Source: Plasmodium coatneyi (taxonomy: Eukaryota; Apicomplexa; Aconoidasida; Haemosporida; Plasmodiidae). From it: a stretch of 64,000 bases of DNA. Made by a program: the position numbers and the translations under genes. The DNA is taken from NCBI RefSeq assembly GCF_001680005.1, contig NC_033557.1, positions 124,001 to 188,000 on the forward strand, read 5' to 3'. The notes beneath the pieces are model-generated. The model was not told the DNA's origin, made no database searches, and worked only from the letters and a program-made list of their open reading frames with translations. Below, piece by piece: positions 1-10,830 of the stretch; position 1 is the stretch's first letter; the number at the start of each line of letters is the position of its first letter.

Positions 1-2235
1 GCTGACTTTATTGATATGCAGTCATATAACCCCTTCATTGCACGCCACTGGGGGGGCATACTTATGTGATCTTACCAGTTACCTGTTTTTACGTAATTAC
101 GTGAAACTTAAAAGATATGCTCTTTTGTATGTTCACCAAATGTAGCGTGTTTATGTGTTTGTATATGCCCAGCGTAACAAGGCATGACTGGACTTTCAGA
201 GGGATACTGAGCGAAACCTTAATGGGTTCATTAAATTTTTTCCACCTGGCAAGTTATGCTTGAAAAAAAAAAAGTGCTTGCGGTGTAGATATCATTCGCC
301 CACCTTTCCGAGGCATACGTATTTTCTTCCGTGCGTAATACGTGCATATAAATCTGCATACATCCATGCGCGCATACGCAGGTGTAGCATTGGGGGCTTT
401 TCCATTTTTCCATTCCCACAAAAGTATGTCGTAGGCAACATCAAAGGATAGGAAAATTTGCCACACATGTTATATTTTCCCCTCAATTTTTTGTCATACA
501 TTTGAAAGCATTCATATTTGGTTTATATGCAGAGGTTCCCGCATCCATTCGGCCGTGTATGCGCACGGTAAAATATATATATATATATATACACACATTC
601 GTGCAAATCACTTAACTGTGAAAATAAAAAGGGAAAACTGCAACAAAAGGAATATTCCGCTCCTTTTAATTTCATGTTTTTTTTTCTTTTTTTTTTTATT
701 GTATTTCTTCCCCCTCTTTCCCTTATGTTCCTTTCCGTTTGCCTGTTTCACGTTATTTACACAAATTATAACAGCGTAACGAATAATTCTGCAAAATGGA
801 AGCAGTACGTTGAGTAAGTTACTGCTAGTGGGGATAAAGGAAAACCTTTTCATCTTATATGAATTTACAACATTATTTATTGTGAGGGGATAATTTTTTT
901 TTTTAGGGGGGGAGTGGCTTAAACAGCGCAAACAAAGTGGGTAAAAAAATATGTCCTCACAATGTGTGAGTAAAATGGGAATAATGCCTGGTAAAAATGA
1001 GGTAAAAAAAAAAATTGCAATTTTCAACTTTCAGCTTAAATTTGCTATCACGAATTCGCAATTTTGAACGTTTAACTTTGAAGTTCAGCTTTTCGATTGG
1101 CCCTTTCCTTTTCCTTTTCCCGTTTTAAATTCTCCCTTTGTAATTTCCGTTCACTTATTTCTTTTCGTTTCCCCTTCTTTCACGCGTTATCGATATTCCC
1201 CTTTTTTTTAAAAACACTTTTAAGAATTGTAAGAAAAATCTGTCAAGCAGAACGAAGGGAAACGCGCGAAGAAAATTCCTCAAGTCGTTCCATCACATTT
1301 ACACAATTTTTAATTCTTCAGCTTTTTATTTTTTTAATATAATTTTATTTAATTTTTTTTAATTTTACTTAATTTAATTTAATGTAGTTACCCCATTTTT
1401 TCGTCCTTTTCCTGCCCTTAATGTGAAATAGTAAAACACAGCATATGGGTGTTATCTCATTTTTAAGTGCAGGGAATGTTCTAATGTGAAAGGGAAATCT
1501 ATAGGGAGGGGGTGCAACTCCTCGTAAGCATATCATACACGTATACTTATATATGTACATTTAAATGTACACGCGCAAAGGGTTTAATTTTTTTTTCCGT
1601 TTTGTAAATTTTACACCAAATTGTTTTCACCACATGTGCCTTGAATGAGGCCAACGTGTAAGCGGCACGTACAAACACGTATTTGTGTGCCTGTGTACAG
1701 ACGTACAAACTATATGAATGATTTTACACGTATATATATGCGTTTATAAGTGCAAACCTATTTATTCACGAATTGTCAAAATTTATGTTCGGGGGAAATT
1801 CCCAATTTTCTATTCTCTAGAATAAAATGTACTATTATAATTACATGTGCTTATTTTTTCCAGTCAATCTCCTTTTTTTTTTTTCATTTCTTTTTGTCCT
1901 CACACAGTGTCTTTTTTTTTTTTTTTTCCAACCTACATAAAATAATCACCGCAGTTAATCATACAACCTTCTTACACCTGACTAAAATTATGAAACACAC
2001 CAACCATGTTCTTAAAATATTAAACGCGTAGATGCATGTACATACGTTTGCACCGCGCTGTGCTAAAATGTGTCCCCTTTTTCGACGAAGAAATCAAGCA
2101 TTTTTATTATGCAAAAATTTCCTCATTAGAAATTTAAGAATTGGTCGACGAACCAAAATATAGCAACGTACAACAGAATAAAATAAACAGAAAGGGATAC
2201 TCAACATATAAGGAAGGATAGGAAAAAGAAAAAAA
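1..2235. other. Intergenic region, 5' flank of the giant AP2-like gene
   Basis: No supportable gene is seen. The open frames here are short, rich in Phe/Lys from poly(T)/poly(A) runs, and lack recognisable domains. The stretch holds many homopolymer tracts and a TA microsatellite near 573-596. The last ~200 bases are A-rich and run into the ATG at 2236, consistent with a Plasmodium 5' UTR and promoter. The gene that would lie to the left is outside the window. Confidence 0.6.
573..596. repeat. (TA)n/(CA)n microsatellite
   Basis: An uninterrupted TA dinucleotide run passes into a short CA run. This kind of simple repeat is common between genes in Plasmodium and carries no specific functional signal here. 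Confidence 0.8.
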
Positions 2236-5200
2236 ATGGGTAGAGATATCAGAGAATTTTACAATTTAAGGAATAGATATTTGGATAAAAGGAAAGAGAC
2301 AAATTTAAATATTTTAAAAAGTACTAGAAATAAAATAACGTGCAATAATGACGTAGCGGTTACAAATGCACCCGCCCATTTACGCGAAAATAAATATGAA
2401 TGCAACAATAATGCAGCAACAAGCGCGAATAAAGTGAAGGCGCAAAGGAAGACAACTGGGTTGAGGAAGAACCATGAATCTGCTGAACACACTGGAAGGC
2501 ATAAGGATAGGACTAAACAGAAAGGTGAAGAGAAAGGCAGCGACAAAATTGGCAAAATGAGCAGAGTGATCAAAATAGCCAAAATTGATAAAGGCGATAA
2601 AAGTGACGTGAATGACGCGAACGAAGCGAACCATGCAAACAGGGCGAAGAATGGACCGGATCGACCAATCAACCGAAAAACATATCACAAAGGTAAAAAA
2701 TGCCAATTACACAAATCGAAAGAGTGCAAAGACGACCACGACGTTGACTGCGATAATCAACACACAGGCGAATGTGAAATCATCGCAAACACAAATGAAG
2801 CGGACACCTGTTCAGGTTCAGGTGCTTACGTGGCAAATTCAAAAAACCCATCAGCGTATCACCAGAATGGTAACAAATTCAGTAGCCACTCAGGCTGTAC
2901 CTCCAATAAGGCAAATGTGCACCTCGTTGGAAAGGAAAAAAAAAACAATTTAAAAATCATCAACGTGAATAATTCCGAAATAAAAAACATGTACGACGTT
3001 TTGGATACAAATCGTAGTTCCATCTCCTGCACTATTAATAGTAACGGAGCCAGCACGAGTAACATAATTCAAAGTAACTACAGACGTAAGTGTGAACAAC
3101 AAAATGACAGTCATGTTACATCCAATATTTGCGACAGCACGAATGATGACGAAGAAGTGACTGACGCAACGATAAAATGTGACACAGTAAATGCAAAAAA
3201 TGATGATCATACCAAAGGTAGTAATTCCTACTATGGTGAAAAATGTGATTATGAGGTTGTGAAAAATATATGGGAAGACGGCGGGACACAAAATAGCAAT
3301 GAAGTTAGTGTGAACACTTGTGGAAAGAGTTTCACAAATCAAAGTCACAATATTTTAGAGGATGAACATAAGTCGAATGTCACCCTTACAGAACGCCTTT
3401 CGAGTAAGAACTCAGAACAAAGAGAAAGAAGAAACGGTACCAGCAACTGTGGCAGTGAGGACCATAGCACCAATTATCGTACGCACAATAGAAACGACGC
3501 CGGAGATGCCTACAGCAGTAGGCGCAACAATGGAAATAATGACAACCACTACGGTCATAATTGCAATCGTAACAGAAATGCGAAAAATGGCAGTGGTGGC
3601 CATGACAGAAATGGAAACGACGATAACAAGAATGACCGTGGCGATGACAAAAATGCAAATGATGATGACAGAAATGCAAGTGATGATGACAAAAAGGACA
3701 GCGACGATGAAAAGAACGAAAGCGAAGATGACAAAAACGAAAGTGACCATGACCATAACGAATTTCATGCAGAAGGGAGACCCCATCGGGATAGCTTCAA
3801 AATTCCCCACAAGGCTGTCTACCCAGATTACCCCGAAGAACAGATTCAACAGAGCAAATTCTATTCCAAAGAAGCCGAACACGAGGAAGTAAGCAACCTG
3901 TACAAAGAAATGCTGGCCAAACACATGAACAGTTCTGGCTATTCACTAAAACAACTACATGTGCAGAAAAATGAAAGGGAAAACAACCCAAATAATACAT
4001 ACCTAGTTCAGGACAGCTACGTAAGAAGTGATGATATAACTCTACCCATTAATAATTTCCTCGGAAAAAAAGAAACCTATAATTGGAATAAAGGACACTA
4101 CGAATTATTCAACTCCTTAAATGATATAATATGTGAAGTGAAAAAAAAAAGCAACTTGTTTGTAAATAATTATAAGAATAAGGAGATGGTTATACAGAAT
4201 AATAACAACGCAGTAAGGAGCAAAATCGATAGCACCTTCCTCAATAGCATAAACAGAAATGGTAATTTCACCAACGCTATGCACCTTCCAACCTATGTAG
4301 ATAGCAATATGAGAAAAAAACCTAGTGAGGAATATGTGAATAATAATCTGTACAAGCACCAACTGGACAGGAACAGTGCATTAAATATAAAACATACTTC
4401 CCATTTAGGGCCTAGAAGCAGCAACGCTTATCACCCCGAGATGGGGGACTCCTCTGGTTATGGCTGCAACAGTTTCAGAAGTAACCACACGGATCACATC
4501 ACCGCTAACAACACCACCTGCAGCGAATACGATTGTGATAAACAGCCCTTTAGGAATAATAGAAACCCCATAGAATGCAGCAAAATAAGCAACATCAAAA
4601 TGTACCCCATGGGGACCGAGAATATACACGTAGGAAATTCCACGAATAAGCCAACCCTCCAATGCGACGAGAACTTCAAAACCACTCGAACCGATCCGCT
4701 CGAATACAACAGTCACTTCCTCCATAAGAATAAAATAAATGAAACCTGTTATTCCAAACAGGTACTACTAAAAAACGTGGGAAACAATGTAGACAGCAAA
4801 ATCGTGCAAATGAAGAAAAATGAAAATATAAAATCACACACAGAGCCCGTTAACGAGCACGCCAAAACGAAAGACATATATGTGCAGGAAAACCCCAATA
4901 GTAAAAATAGCTTAATAAATAAAGATATGTACAATAATTTTAAAGGAACAGAAAAGTCGAATGTACCTACATATGCACAACACAACAAAGGAAGCAGTAC
5001 CCCCTTCGATAGTTCACTTATGAATTCCTATTTTTATTTAAAAAAGGAGTTAAAAGAAGTAGACGACATGAGCACATCCATATCGAACGGAATAAAAGCT
5101 AACGGACAGTGGGCCCAGAAGAGGAATCTTCCAACGAGTTCACCAACGGGTCTACCAACGAGCCTACCGACCGAGGATGTGGAGAGCCGACAAACGGACA

Positions 5201-8200
5201 CTCGATACAGCAACACCCGTAGTAGCTCGCTTCAACCCATGAGTCACCATCACGAAGTCAACAAAGCGAGTAGAAATAACACAGAAAAGGAGGTGGACAG
5301 AAAAATGGTAACGAAAGGATATCTAAATAGAAACCATAATTCCCTTCAGTACAACAAAATAGCAGATAATCACATAGTCCTAGAGGACAGCATGGAAGAT
5401 ATAACTTGCGAAATTGAACATGCAAATGAAGAAATGACTCACAACAAAAGTAGCGACAAGAACAGCATGATAAATGCAAATCCCCTTTTTACAAAATGTT
5501 ATACCGAAAAGAATAATTATGAATACATCGAAGACGACAACTCCGTGTATAGCGTAAATAACGACCAGGTTGATCAGAAAGTCCCTCACCTAATAATAAA
5601 CCCTGATCACGGGATGAGTGATAAAATGGACGGCGTGAACTATACCCCCGCATGCACACTAAGCGGAGGCGACCCCTTAAACAAAAATGACGCACATGGA
5701 TTTTTACACAACGGGGAAAACGAGAACGAAGTTTGTACAGTGGAGGATGATGATGTGGTCGAAGTAATTCCTAGCGAAGTGGAAATCACCAGAGCTACTC
5801 TCCCTGCAGATAATTATAGCCAACAAAGTGGCGATCACATTTATAACCGAGGCAACAAGGAAGGCAACTCAGAAAGAGGCAACTGCGAAAGATGTAACTG
5901 CGAAAGAGGTAACTGCGAAAGAGGTAACTGCGAAATAGGCAACTGCAGTGATAAGGAGAATCATACCAGCTGTATAGAACTCCCCAGTAGTAACAAAACT
6001 CTTGGGAGCAACTACCTCACGAGAAGCAAATCCATTCAAGATGTCCAGTACAACCATTCAGATCAAAGCGTTGATTCTATTTATGATCGAAGGAGGAGCA
6101 GACTATATGAATACGACTCAGTAATAGGTAGGAACAAATTGAGAAAAGAGGGGAGACCAAAACTAATACAAAAGGAGACAAAGAAAAAGCGAGAAATGAG
6201 ATCGTTAAATGGTGTAGATGTGAATTATTCCGTTGAAGGCACAAAGTTAGGAAGTGGGGAATGGAGAAATAAAGATTTCAAACTTAGGAACAAGAACATT
6301 ACCCCGATCAGTAATGCAAATGGTAAAAGAAATGAAAGTATAAAAATTAACTGCGGTGACCACGACCTATGTAACCAGAATAGAGATCCATTTATCTACG
6401 AAAAGATGGAAGATGACCCCATCGACATAACGAACGAAGAATTTCGTCATAGTAAAATTTCCAGCGGTAAAATAACCTATGAAAAAGGCAACATAAATAC
6501 ATATAGACAAAGAATGGCAGCAGCAGATAAGGAAGGCAATAATTTATGCTCCATTGACTATTACAGAAATTATAACTCCGTCCAATGTGTGAAAGAGGAT
6601 TTACTGAAGAAGGAAAAGTTTCCATTCATCTTTTACGATTCGCATATACGCAATTTGGTAATATACTACAAGGATAATTGCAGTGACGAAATTAAATGCA
6701 AATATTTTTCCGCCCAACGATTTGGACACGCAACAGCTAAGAAAATTGCCCTGAACTTTCTAAGGTCTTTAGGAATCAATCCAGATCACCTAGAAAATAA
6801 TAATGTATTCTCCTATGAAAAGGACTCCAAAAGTAAGCTATTCAACGTGGAAAGGGGAAAGACATATATAGACAAAGAAGAAAACTCAAATATTAATCTT
6901 ATATATGATTCGAAAAAGAGAAATGTAATCGTCTCATGGATTAACAAAGTGAAAGGATATAACTTCAGAAAATTCTCAACACAGAGATTCGGTTTCGATG
7001 TTGCCCTTAGCCTGTCCATTGATTTCTATAAAAATTTAGGAGGACAAAAAGAAGAAGAGGAAATACGAAATTATATTAATAAAGTCAATTCAAATTTTAA
7101 GAGCATTAGAATTTTAACAAATAAAAAAAAAAAAAGAAATTTAAAAGGAAAAATCATAGATATTACAAACGAATTTATGGACCCATATTCCAATAACTAC
7201 GAAAATGTGTATGATAATACTTCCCTGTCCTACTTCTATTTTAGTAACATGAAATACAATATAGAGAATCTAAAAAATAACTCCATGCAAAAAGGAACCA
7301 GTGCCAACACACAAATGAACAAGTACACCAATTTGTTTTACATAACAGATCAGTTTTATCAAATATTCGAATGTAAGTTAAAAAACTTACATATGGAACA
7401 AGTAAAAATGACGAAAGTTTATAAGTATGATTTCTTCTTAAATAAAACCTTCTACTTTTTATATTTGAAATATTTAGAAAATGTCAAATCAGCCCTGTAC
7501 GATGAAAATGGCCACAACCTCGCAACAATGTGTGAGCAAATTAAATCGTGCAAGACGCACACACCATGCAAACCGTCCAAACAGTGCACTGTGCAGTCAC
7601 ACCATAAGGTGCAACGCGCAACCGATGAGCAGCAACCTAGTGACCCTCCCACCAACTACTTCCAATTGGTGGACCTCTACTGCGATAGCGATATTCATAG
7701 GAACTGCACAAATGGGAATATTAACTATTTCATCAGTAAGATGGACTACTACAGGGGCGAAGACATCCTCATGAAAGGCTACTACAGCGCAGATGACACC
7801 AAACTGTATGACATATTTTTCCTTTCCAGTGGACGTAAAGGGGGACTGGAGGAAGAAACCCTTCTGGCAGACCTAAACAGCAACACATACAACGACAAGA
7901 TGTACCACCAAAGCATCTATCATAAGAAGCTCTACAAGAACCAAGACCACCACAGTCAACTCTACCCAGGGGGACTATGCACAGCGCAAAAGACCAGCAG
8001 AAGAACAACAAGAAATAAAAACGCCGAAAGAGGAAATCCCTTCCAGGACTACCACATTCATTACAGTACTGGAAATGAGCATGGGATCGGTCATGGCAGC
8101 AACTGCAATTGCGATAGTAATAACTGCGGCGACGTGAACAGCAGCAGCAGCGGTAACGAACGCAAAAACTCCTACAGCGATTTTGACAACACTGACGATG

Positions 8201-10830
8201 AAGACGTGTGCGTTTGCAATGAGAAGAGAAAAGGCACCAGAAGGAGAATATCTAAACATAGAAAGTGGAGCAGAACTAAGGGAAAACCGAAGCATAATAC
8301 TATGTCAGAAGGGAACTCCATTATGAGTACCAAAAAAAGTGAGAGCTTCTATGAAGACCAGGAAGAAGACGATGACCATGACGATGACGAAGGGGAAATG
8401 CTACTGGACCAAGTGAGTAGCTACAGAAAGAGTGGTAAAAAGGCGAATAAAATGAGAAATATTTCCACCGGAAGAGGAAAAAGTAAGGGCGTTCACAAAG
8501 GTGCCAGCAAGAAAACCGGCAAAGGAAGCAACAAACAGATGCATAAGAGGACTCTCAAAAAAGCGAGCAAGGGTGTTACCAAAGGAGGCACCAGAGGAAT
8601 CAACAGAGGCAACCACAAAAAGCAACATAACATGAATTTTTTAAAAAATAAAAAATTTTTATCAACGAATAAAAATATAAGCAACTTACTCACGAAAGGG
8701 AGAAAATATATTATCTGCTACAACTATATGGGGAAGATCCAGGTGAAGGTGTTCAGTGCTGATATATATGGCTCCATGACGGCTCAGAGAAAAGCAGTTG
8801 CATTTTTACAGCAAATTAGGAGAGAAATAAAAAGTGAGGGTAAAATTCTATACAGTGAGAGTGACAGCAAAACTGCACATGACGTAACATCTTCGCTAAT
8901 GGAGTCGGCGCTGTTAAATCCGTGTCATCAGGACAATTCTGCGCTGAAGAATAATATACAGTGCGAAGATCATCCTCATTTAGTGAACAACACGGTTGTC
9001 AAAAATAGGAGGGGGAGGAAACGCAAAAAAAGAGAAGACGCAGTGGAGGAACTGCTTGAAATGGCCGCAGCGCTGCAGGCACAGCAACAGCAGATGTACC
9101 AGCGGAGCGACCTCGGGGCGTGGGAATGTGCCCGGGGGAAGACAACCTTTGGAAAAGGCAGTGAAAACAAGCTAAACTCACAATTGAACGCACAATTAAT
9201 ATCCCAAATTAGCGCCCAAGTTAGTGACGAAAAGGCACCTGCGAAGAAGTACCAAAACAGGAAACTAAGCGACTCTGCGGATTACCAAAAGGTGCACAAC
9301 TTTTACGAAAATGAAGACAATAATGAAAACGTATCGATGTTCCGAATGGAAGATTGTGAAGATAAAATTGTTAACCCTAATGATCTGATTAGTATTTCCG
9401 AAAGTTTGATGAAGACATATTCACTGGATGAGAAACTTCATAGGGCACTAGACACGCAGGATGAGGAATATAAAAAAGGCAATTTTGGAGAACCCATTAA
9501 AAGGAACTCAAAAAGAAGTGACCTCCCACTAAATGAATACATAAACAACACAACAGGTGAAGAAGGAAAATATTTTGATCATAACAACAGGGCACCTTCG
9601 CTAAGTTTCACAAAGAGGTATAGTGATGCAACGCAATATGAAATAGGCATCCCGTTAAGTAACAAAAGGGATCATCTGAACAGCACCATAAGGAGCGAAA
9701 GCGAAAATGAAGACGGTAAAGATCTTTCTCTGATAAATAAAAACGAACAGTTTACTCTACACTTGGGGAAAGACGAAACGCAAAATAGCAGTAACGTGGG
9801 GATTACGAAACATATCAACTTACGTAGCGATAAAAAGATTTCCATAGAAGATCCCCAAAAGGGAAAAATAAACGAATTAAATTGTGTAAACAAATTAACC
9901 TCCGAACAGAAAGTAGTCAAGGGATATTTAACTCTAAGAAAAGAAAAAACCATTACACCAAATGTAAAAAGGGTGTACTCCTTATACGATTTGTACAATA
10001 AAATTATAAATGAATGTGATTACGCAGATTTCTTATCACAAAATAGTGCACGGAAAATACTCAAAAATGGGAAGGGTAATCTAAATGATAGTCCAAGTGA
10101 TGATCCGAATGATGATCCGAATGACGACCCAAGTGACGATCCAAATGATGACCCATTGGAAGACTTTTCCCCCTACAAAAAACGAATAATAATGAGAAGT
10201 GGCAAAACAGAACGGATGAACAGGAACCACATGCCAAGAACAAGGCGTACTTCAGACAGACTAGCGAATAACCAAGTGGCCAATAAAAGCGAATGTCGTG
10301 ATGACGTCAGTTCCCCAATGGGAAAGGAGGCAAAAAAGGAAAGGGGAACCGCAACTAGAAGCGACCCACGCAAAGACGCCGAAATGGAAAATATTTTAAA
10401 AAGTGCAGAAACGCTTAGCACCCGTAACCCTGCGTGCTCCCCGCGAAATTTCAAAAATGACTGGAGCGGACTGGTCAAGTATAATACTGCAAAAGGCGTA
10501 ATCAAAATACCTAAAATATGCGTCCACAAATTGGCCAGGAAAAAAGGGTTCGCCAAACTGACGTGCATTATTTACAGAGGAAAAGGAGAATTCGTTTCTT
10601 ATTTCCTTGAACGGAGCAACAAGAAAATTAATGACAGCAACGCGGTGCAAAACGAAAATAAGGAGGACAAGAGTACAGAATCGAAGATGCCCTTTAAGAT
10701 TAACAAAAAAAATGGCTGTGCTAAGTTAAATACCTACCAATGTAGCACTCGTAAGAATGCAGCTAAAAAACAAACTACACAATCGAACAGGAAATATAAT
10801 TTAAGAGAAAAACAAAGCAACCCCTTATAA
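2236..10830 (+). CDS. Giant AP2-domain-like (ApiAP2-type) protein, 2864 aa
   Basis: Single-exon gene starting at an ATG preceded by an A-rich leader. Most of the protein is low-complexity and polar (Asn, Asp, Ser, Lys), with no signal peptide or membrane helix. Three blocks resemble the apicomplexan AP2 DNA-binding fold. They lie at about residues 1460-1515 (ending with a YFSAQRFGHATAKKIALNFL helix), 1551-1603 (FSTQRFGFDVALSLSIDFY) and 2156-2199 (VFSADIYGSMTAQRKAVAFL). Each has predicted strands, then F/Y-S, an aromatic-Gly pair, and an Ala-rich amphipathic helix, as in ApiAP2 factors. Basic GRP/RGRKRKK patches near residues 1315 and 2257 resemble AT-hook cores. A further basic block lies at about 2749-2795. 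Inference: a nuclear DNA-binding regulator. The domains are divergent and lack the usual Trp-containing beta-strand of strong AP2 domains, so a general family search may miss them. I cannot assign a named ApiAP2. Confidence 0.75.
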   Translation: MGRDIREFYNLRNRYLDKRKETNLNILKSTRNKITCNNDVAVTNAPAHLRENKYECNNNAATSANKVKAQRKTTGLRKNHESAEHTGRHKDRTKQKGEEKGSDKIGKMSRVIKIAKIDKGDKSDVNDANEANHANRAKNGPDRPINRKTYHKGKKCQLHKSKECKDDHDVDCDNQHTGECEIIANTNEADTCSGSGAYVANSKNPSAYHQNGNKFSSHSGCTSNKANVHLVGKEKKNNLKIINVNNSEIKNMYDVLDTNRSSISCTINSNGASTSNIIQSNYRRKCEQQNDSHVTSNICDSTNDDEEVTDATIKCDTVNAKNDDHTKGSNSYYGEKCDYEVVKNIWEDGGTQNSNEVSVNTCGKSFTNQSHNILEDEHKSNVTLTERLSSKNSEQRERRNGTSNCGSEDHSTNYRTHNRNDAGDAYSSRRNNGNNDNHYGHNCNRNRNAKNGSGGHDRNGNDDNKNDRGDDKNANDDDRNASDDDKKDSDDEKNESEDDKNESDHDHNEFHAEGRPHRDSFKIPHKAVYPDYPEEQIQQSKFYSKEAEHEEVSNLYKEMLAKHMNSSGYSLKQLHVQKNERENNPNNTYLVQDSYVRSDDITLPINNFLGKKETYNWNKGHYELFNSLNDIICEVKKKSNLFVNNYKNKEMVIQNNNNAVRSKIDSTFLNSINRNGNFTNAMHLPTYVDSNMRKKPSEEYVNNNLYKHQLDRNSALNIKHTSHLGPRSSNAYHPEMGDSSGYGCNSFRSNHTDHITANNTTCSEYDCDKQPFRNNRNPIECSKISNIKMYPMGTENIHVGNSTNKPTLQCDENFKTTRTDPLEYNSHFLHKNKINETCYSKQVLLKNVGNNVDSKIVQMKKNENIKSHTEPVNEHAKTKDIYVQENPNSKNSLINKDMYNNFKGTEKSNVPTYAQHNKGSSTPFDSSLMNSYFYLKKELKEVDDMSTSISNGIKANGQWAQKRNLPTSSPTGLPTSLPTEDVESRQTDTRYSNTRSSSLQPMSHHHEVNKASRNNTEKEVDRKMVTKGYLNRNHNSLQYNKIADNHIVLEDSMEDITCEIEHANEEMTHNKSSDKNSMINANPLFTKCYTEKNNYEYIEDDNSVYSVNNDQVDQKVPHLIINPDHGMSDKMDGVNYTPACTLSGGDPLNKNDAHGFLHNGENENEVCTVEDDDVVEVIPSEVEITRATLPADNYSQQSGDHIYNRGNKEGNSERGNCERCNCERGNCERGNCEIGNCSDKENHTSCIELPSSNKTLGSNYLTRSKSIQDVQYNHSDQSVDSIYDRRRSRLYEYDSVIGRNKLRKEGRPKLIQKETKKKREMRSLNGVDVNYSVEGTKLGSGEWRNKDFKLRNKNITPISNANGKRNESIKINCGDHDLCNQNRDPFIYEKMEDDPIDITNEEFRHSKISSGKITYEKGNINTYRQRMAAADKEGNNLCSIDYYRNYNSVQCVKEDLLKKEKFPFIFYDSHIRNLVIYYKDNCSDEIKCKYFSAQRFGHATAKKIALNFLRSLGINPDHLENNNVFSYEKDSKSKLFNVERGKTYIDKEENSNINLIYDSKKRNVIVSWINKVKGYNFRKFSTQRFGFDVALSLSIDFYKNLGGQKEEEEIRNYINKVNSNFKSIRILTNKKKKRNLKGKIIDITNEFMDPYSNNYENVYDNTSLSYFYFSNMKYNIENLKNNSMQKGTSANTQMNKYTNLFYITDQFYQIFECKLKNLHMEQVKMTKVYKYDFFLNKTFYFLYLKYLENVKSALYDENGHNLATMCEQIKSCKTHTPCKPSKQCTVQSHHKVQRATDEQQPSDPPTNYFQLVDLYCDSDIHRNCTNGNINYFISKMDYYRGEDILMKGYYSADDTKLYDIFFLSSGRKGGLEEETLLADLNSNTYNDKMYHQSIYHKKLYKNQDHHSQLYPGGLCTAQKTSRRTTRNKNAERGNPFQDYHIHYSTGNEHGIGHGSNCNCDSNNCGDVNSSSSGNERKNSYSDFDNTDDEDVCVCNEKRKGTRRRISKHRKWSRTKGKPKHNTMSEGNSIMSTKKSESFYEDQEEDDDHDDDEGEMLLDQVSSYRKSGKKANKMRNISTGRGKSKGVHKGASKKTGKGSNKQMHKRTLKKASKGVTKGGTRGINRGNHKKQHNMNFLKNKKFLSTNKNISNLLTKGRKYIICYNYMGKIQVKVFSADIYGSMTAQRKAVAFLQQIRREIKSEGKILYSESDSKTAHDVTSSLMESALLNPCHQDNSALKNNIQCEDHPHLVNNTVVKNRRGRKRKKREDAVEELLEMAAALQAQQQQMYQRSDLGAWECARGKTTFGKGSENKLNSQLNAQLISQISAQVSDEKAPAKKYQNRKLSDSADYQKVHNFYENEDNNENVSMFRMEDCEDKIVNPNDLISISESLMKTYSLDEKLHRALDTQDEEYKKGNFGEPIKRNSKRSDLPLNEYINNTTGEEGKYFDHNNRAPSLSFTKRYSDATQYEIGIPLSNKRDHLNSTIRSESENEDGKDLSLINKNEQFTLHLGKDETQNSSNVGITKHINLRSDKKISIEDPQKGKINELNCVNKLTSEQKVVKGYLTLRKEKTITPNVKRVYSLYDLYNKIINECDYADFLSQNSARKILKNGKGNLNDSPSDDPNDDPNDDPSDDPNDDPLEDFSPYKKRIIMRSGKTERMNRNHMPRTRRTSDRLANNQVANKSECRDDVSSPMGKEAKKERGTATRSDPRKDAEMENILKSAETLSTRNPACSPRNFKNDWSGLVKYNTAKGVIKIPKICVHKLARKKGFAKLTCIIYRGKGEFVSYFLERSNKKINDSNAVQNENKEDKSTESKMPFKINKKNGCAKLNTYQCSTRKNAAKKQTTQSNRKYNLREKQSNPL
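3610..3765 (+). repeat. Asp/Asn/Lys-rich degenerate tandem repeat inside the giant AP2-like gene
   Basis: Imperfect units of about 21-27 nt encode repeated D-D-x-K/R-N-x blocks (for example NDDDRNASDDDKKDSDDEKN). Such acidic repeats are typical Plasmodium low-complexity insertions and lie outside the AP2-like blocks. Confidence 0.7.
5865..5949 (+). repeat. 15-bp tandem repeat encoding GNCER
   Basis: About five to six consecutive 15-nt units encode GNCER with small variations (GNSER, RCNCER, GNCEI). Each unit carries a Cys, giving regularly spaced cysteines in an otherwise Cys-poor protein. The units are nearly identical at DNA level, so copy number is likely polymorphic. Confidence 0.85.
10090..10160 (+). 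repeat. 12-bp tandem repeat encoding DDPN/DDPS
   Basis: Five to six 12-nt units encode D-D-P-N or D-D-P-S, followed by DDPLED. This is an acidic, proline-containing linker between the third AP2-like block and the basic C-terminus. Confidence 0.85.

Noticed and set aside
2612..2953. 113-codon plus-strand frame inside the giant gene, considered as an alternative product
   Set aside because: It lies in a different frame of a continuous 2864-codon reading frame and has no conserved motif.
3362..3924. Frames of 176 and 170 codons (Met/Thr-rich or Val/Ile-rich)
   Set aside because: They overlap the Asp/Asn repeat of the giant AP2-like gene in other frames and have repeat-derived composition.
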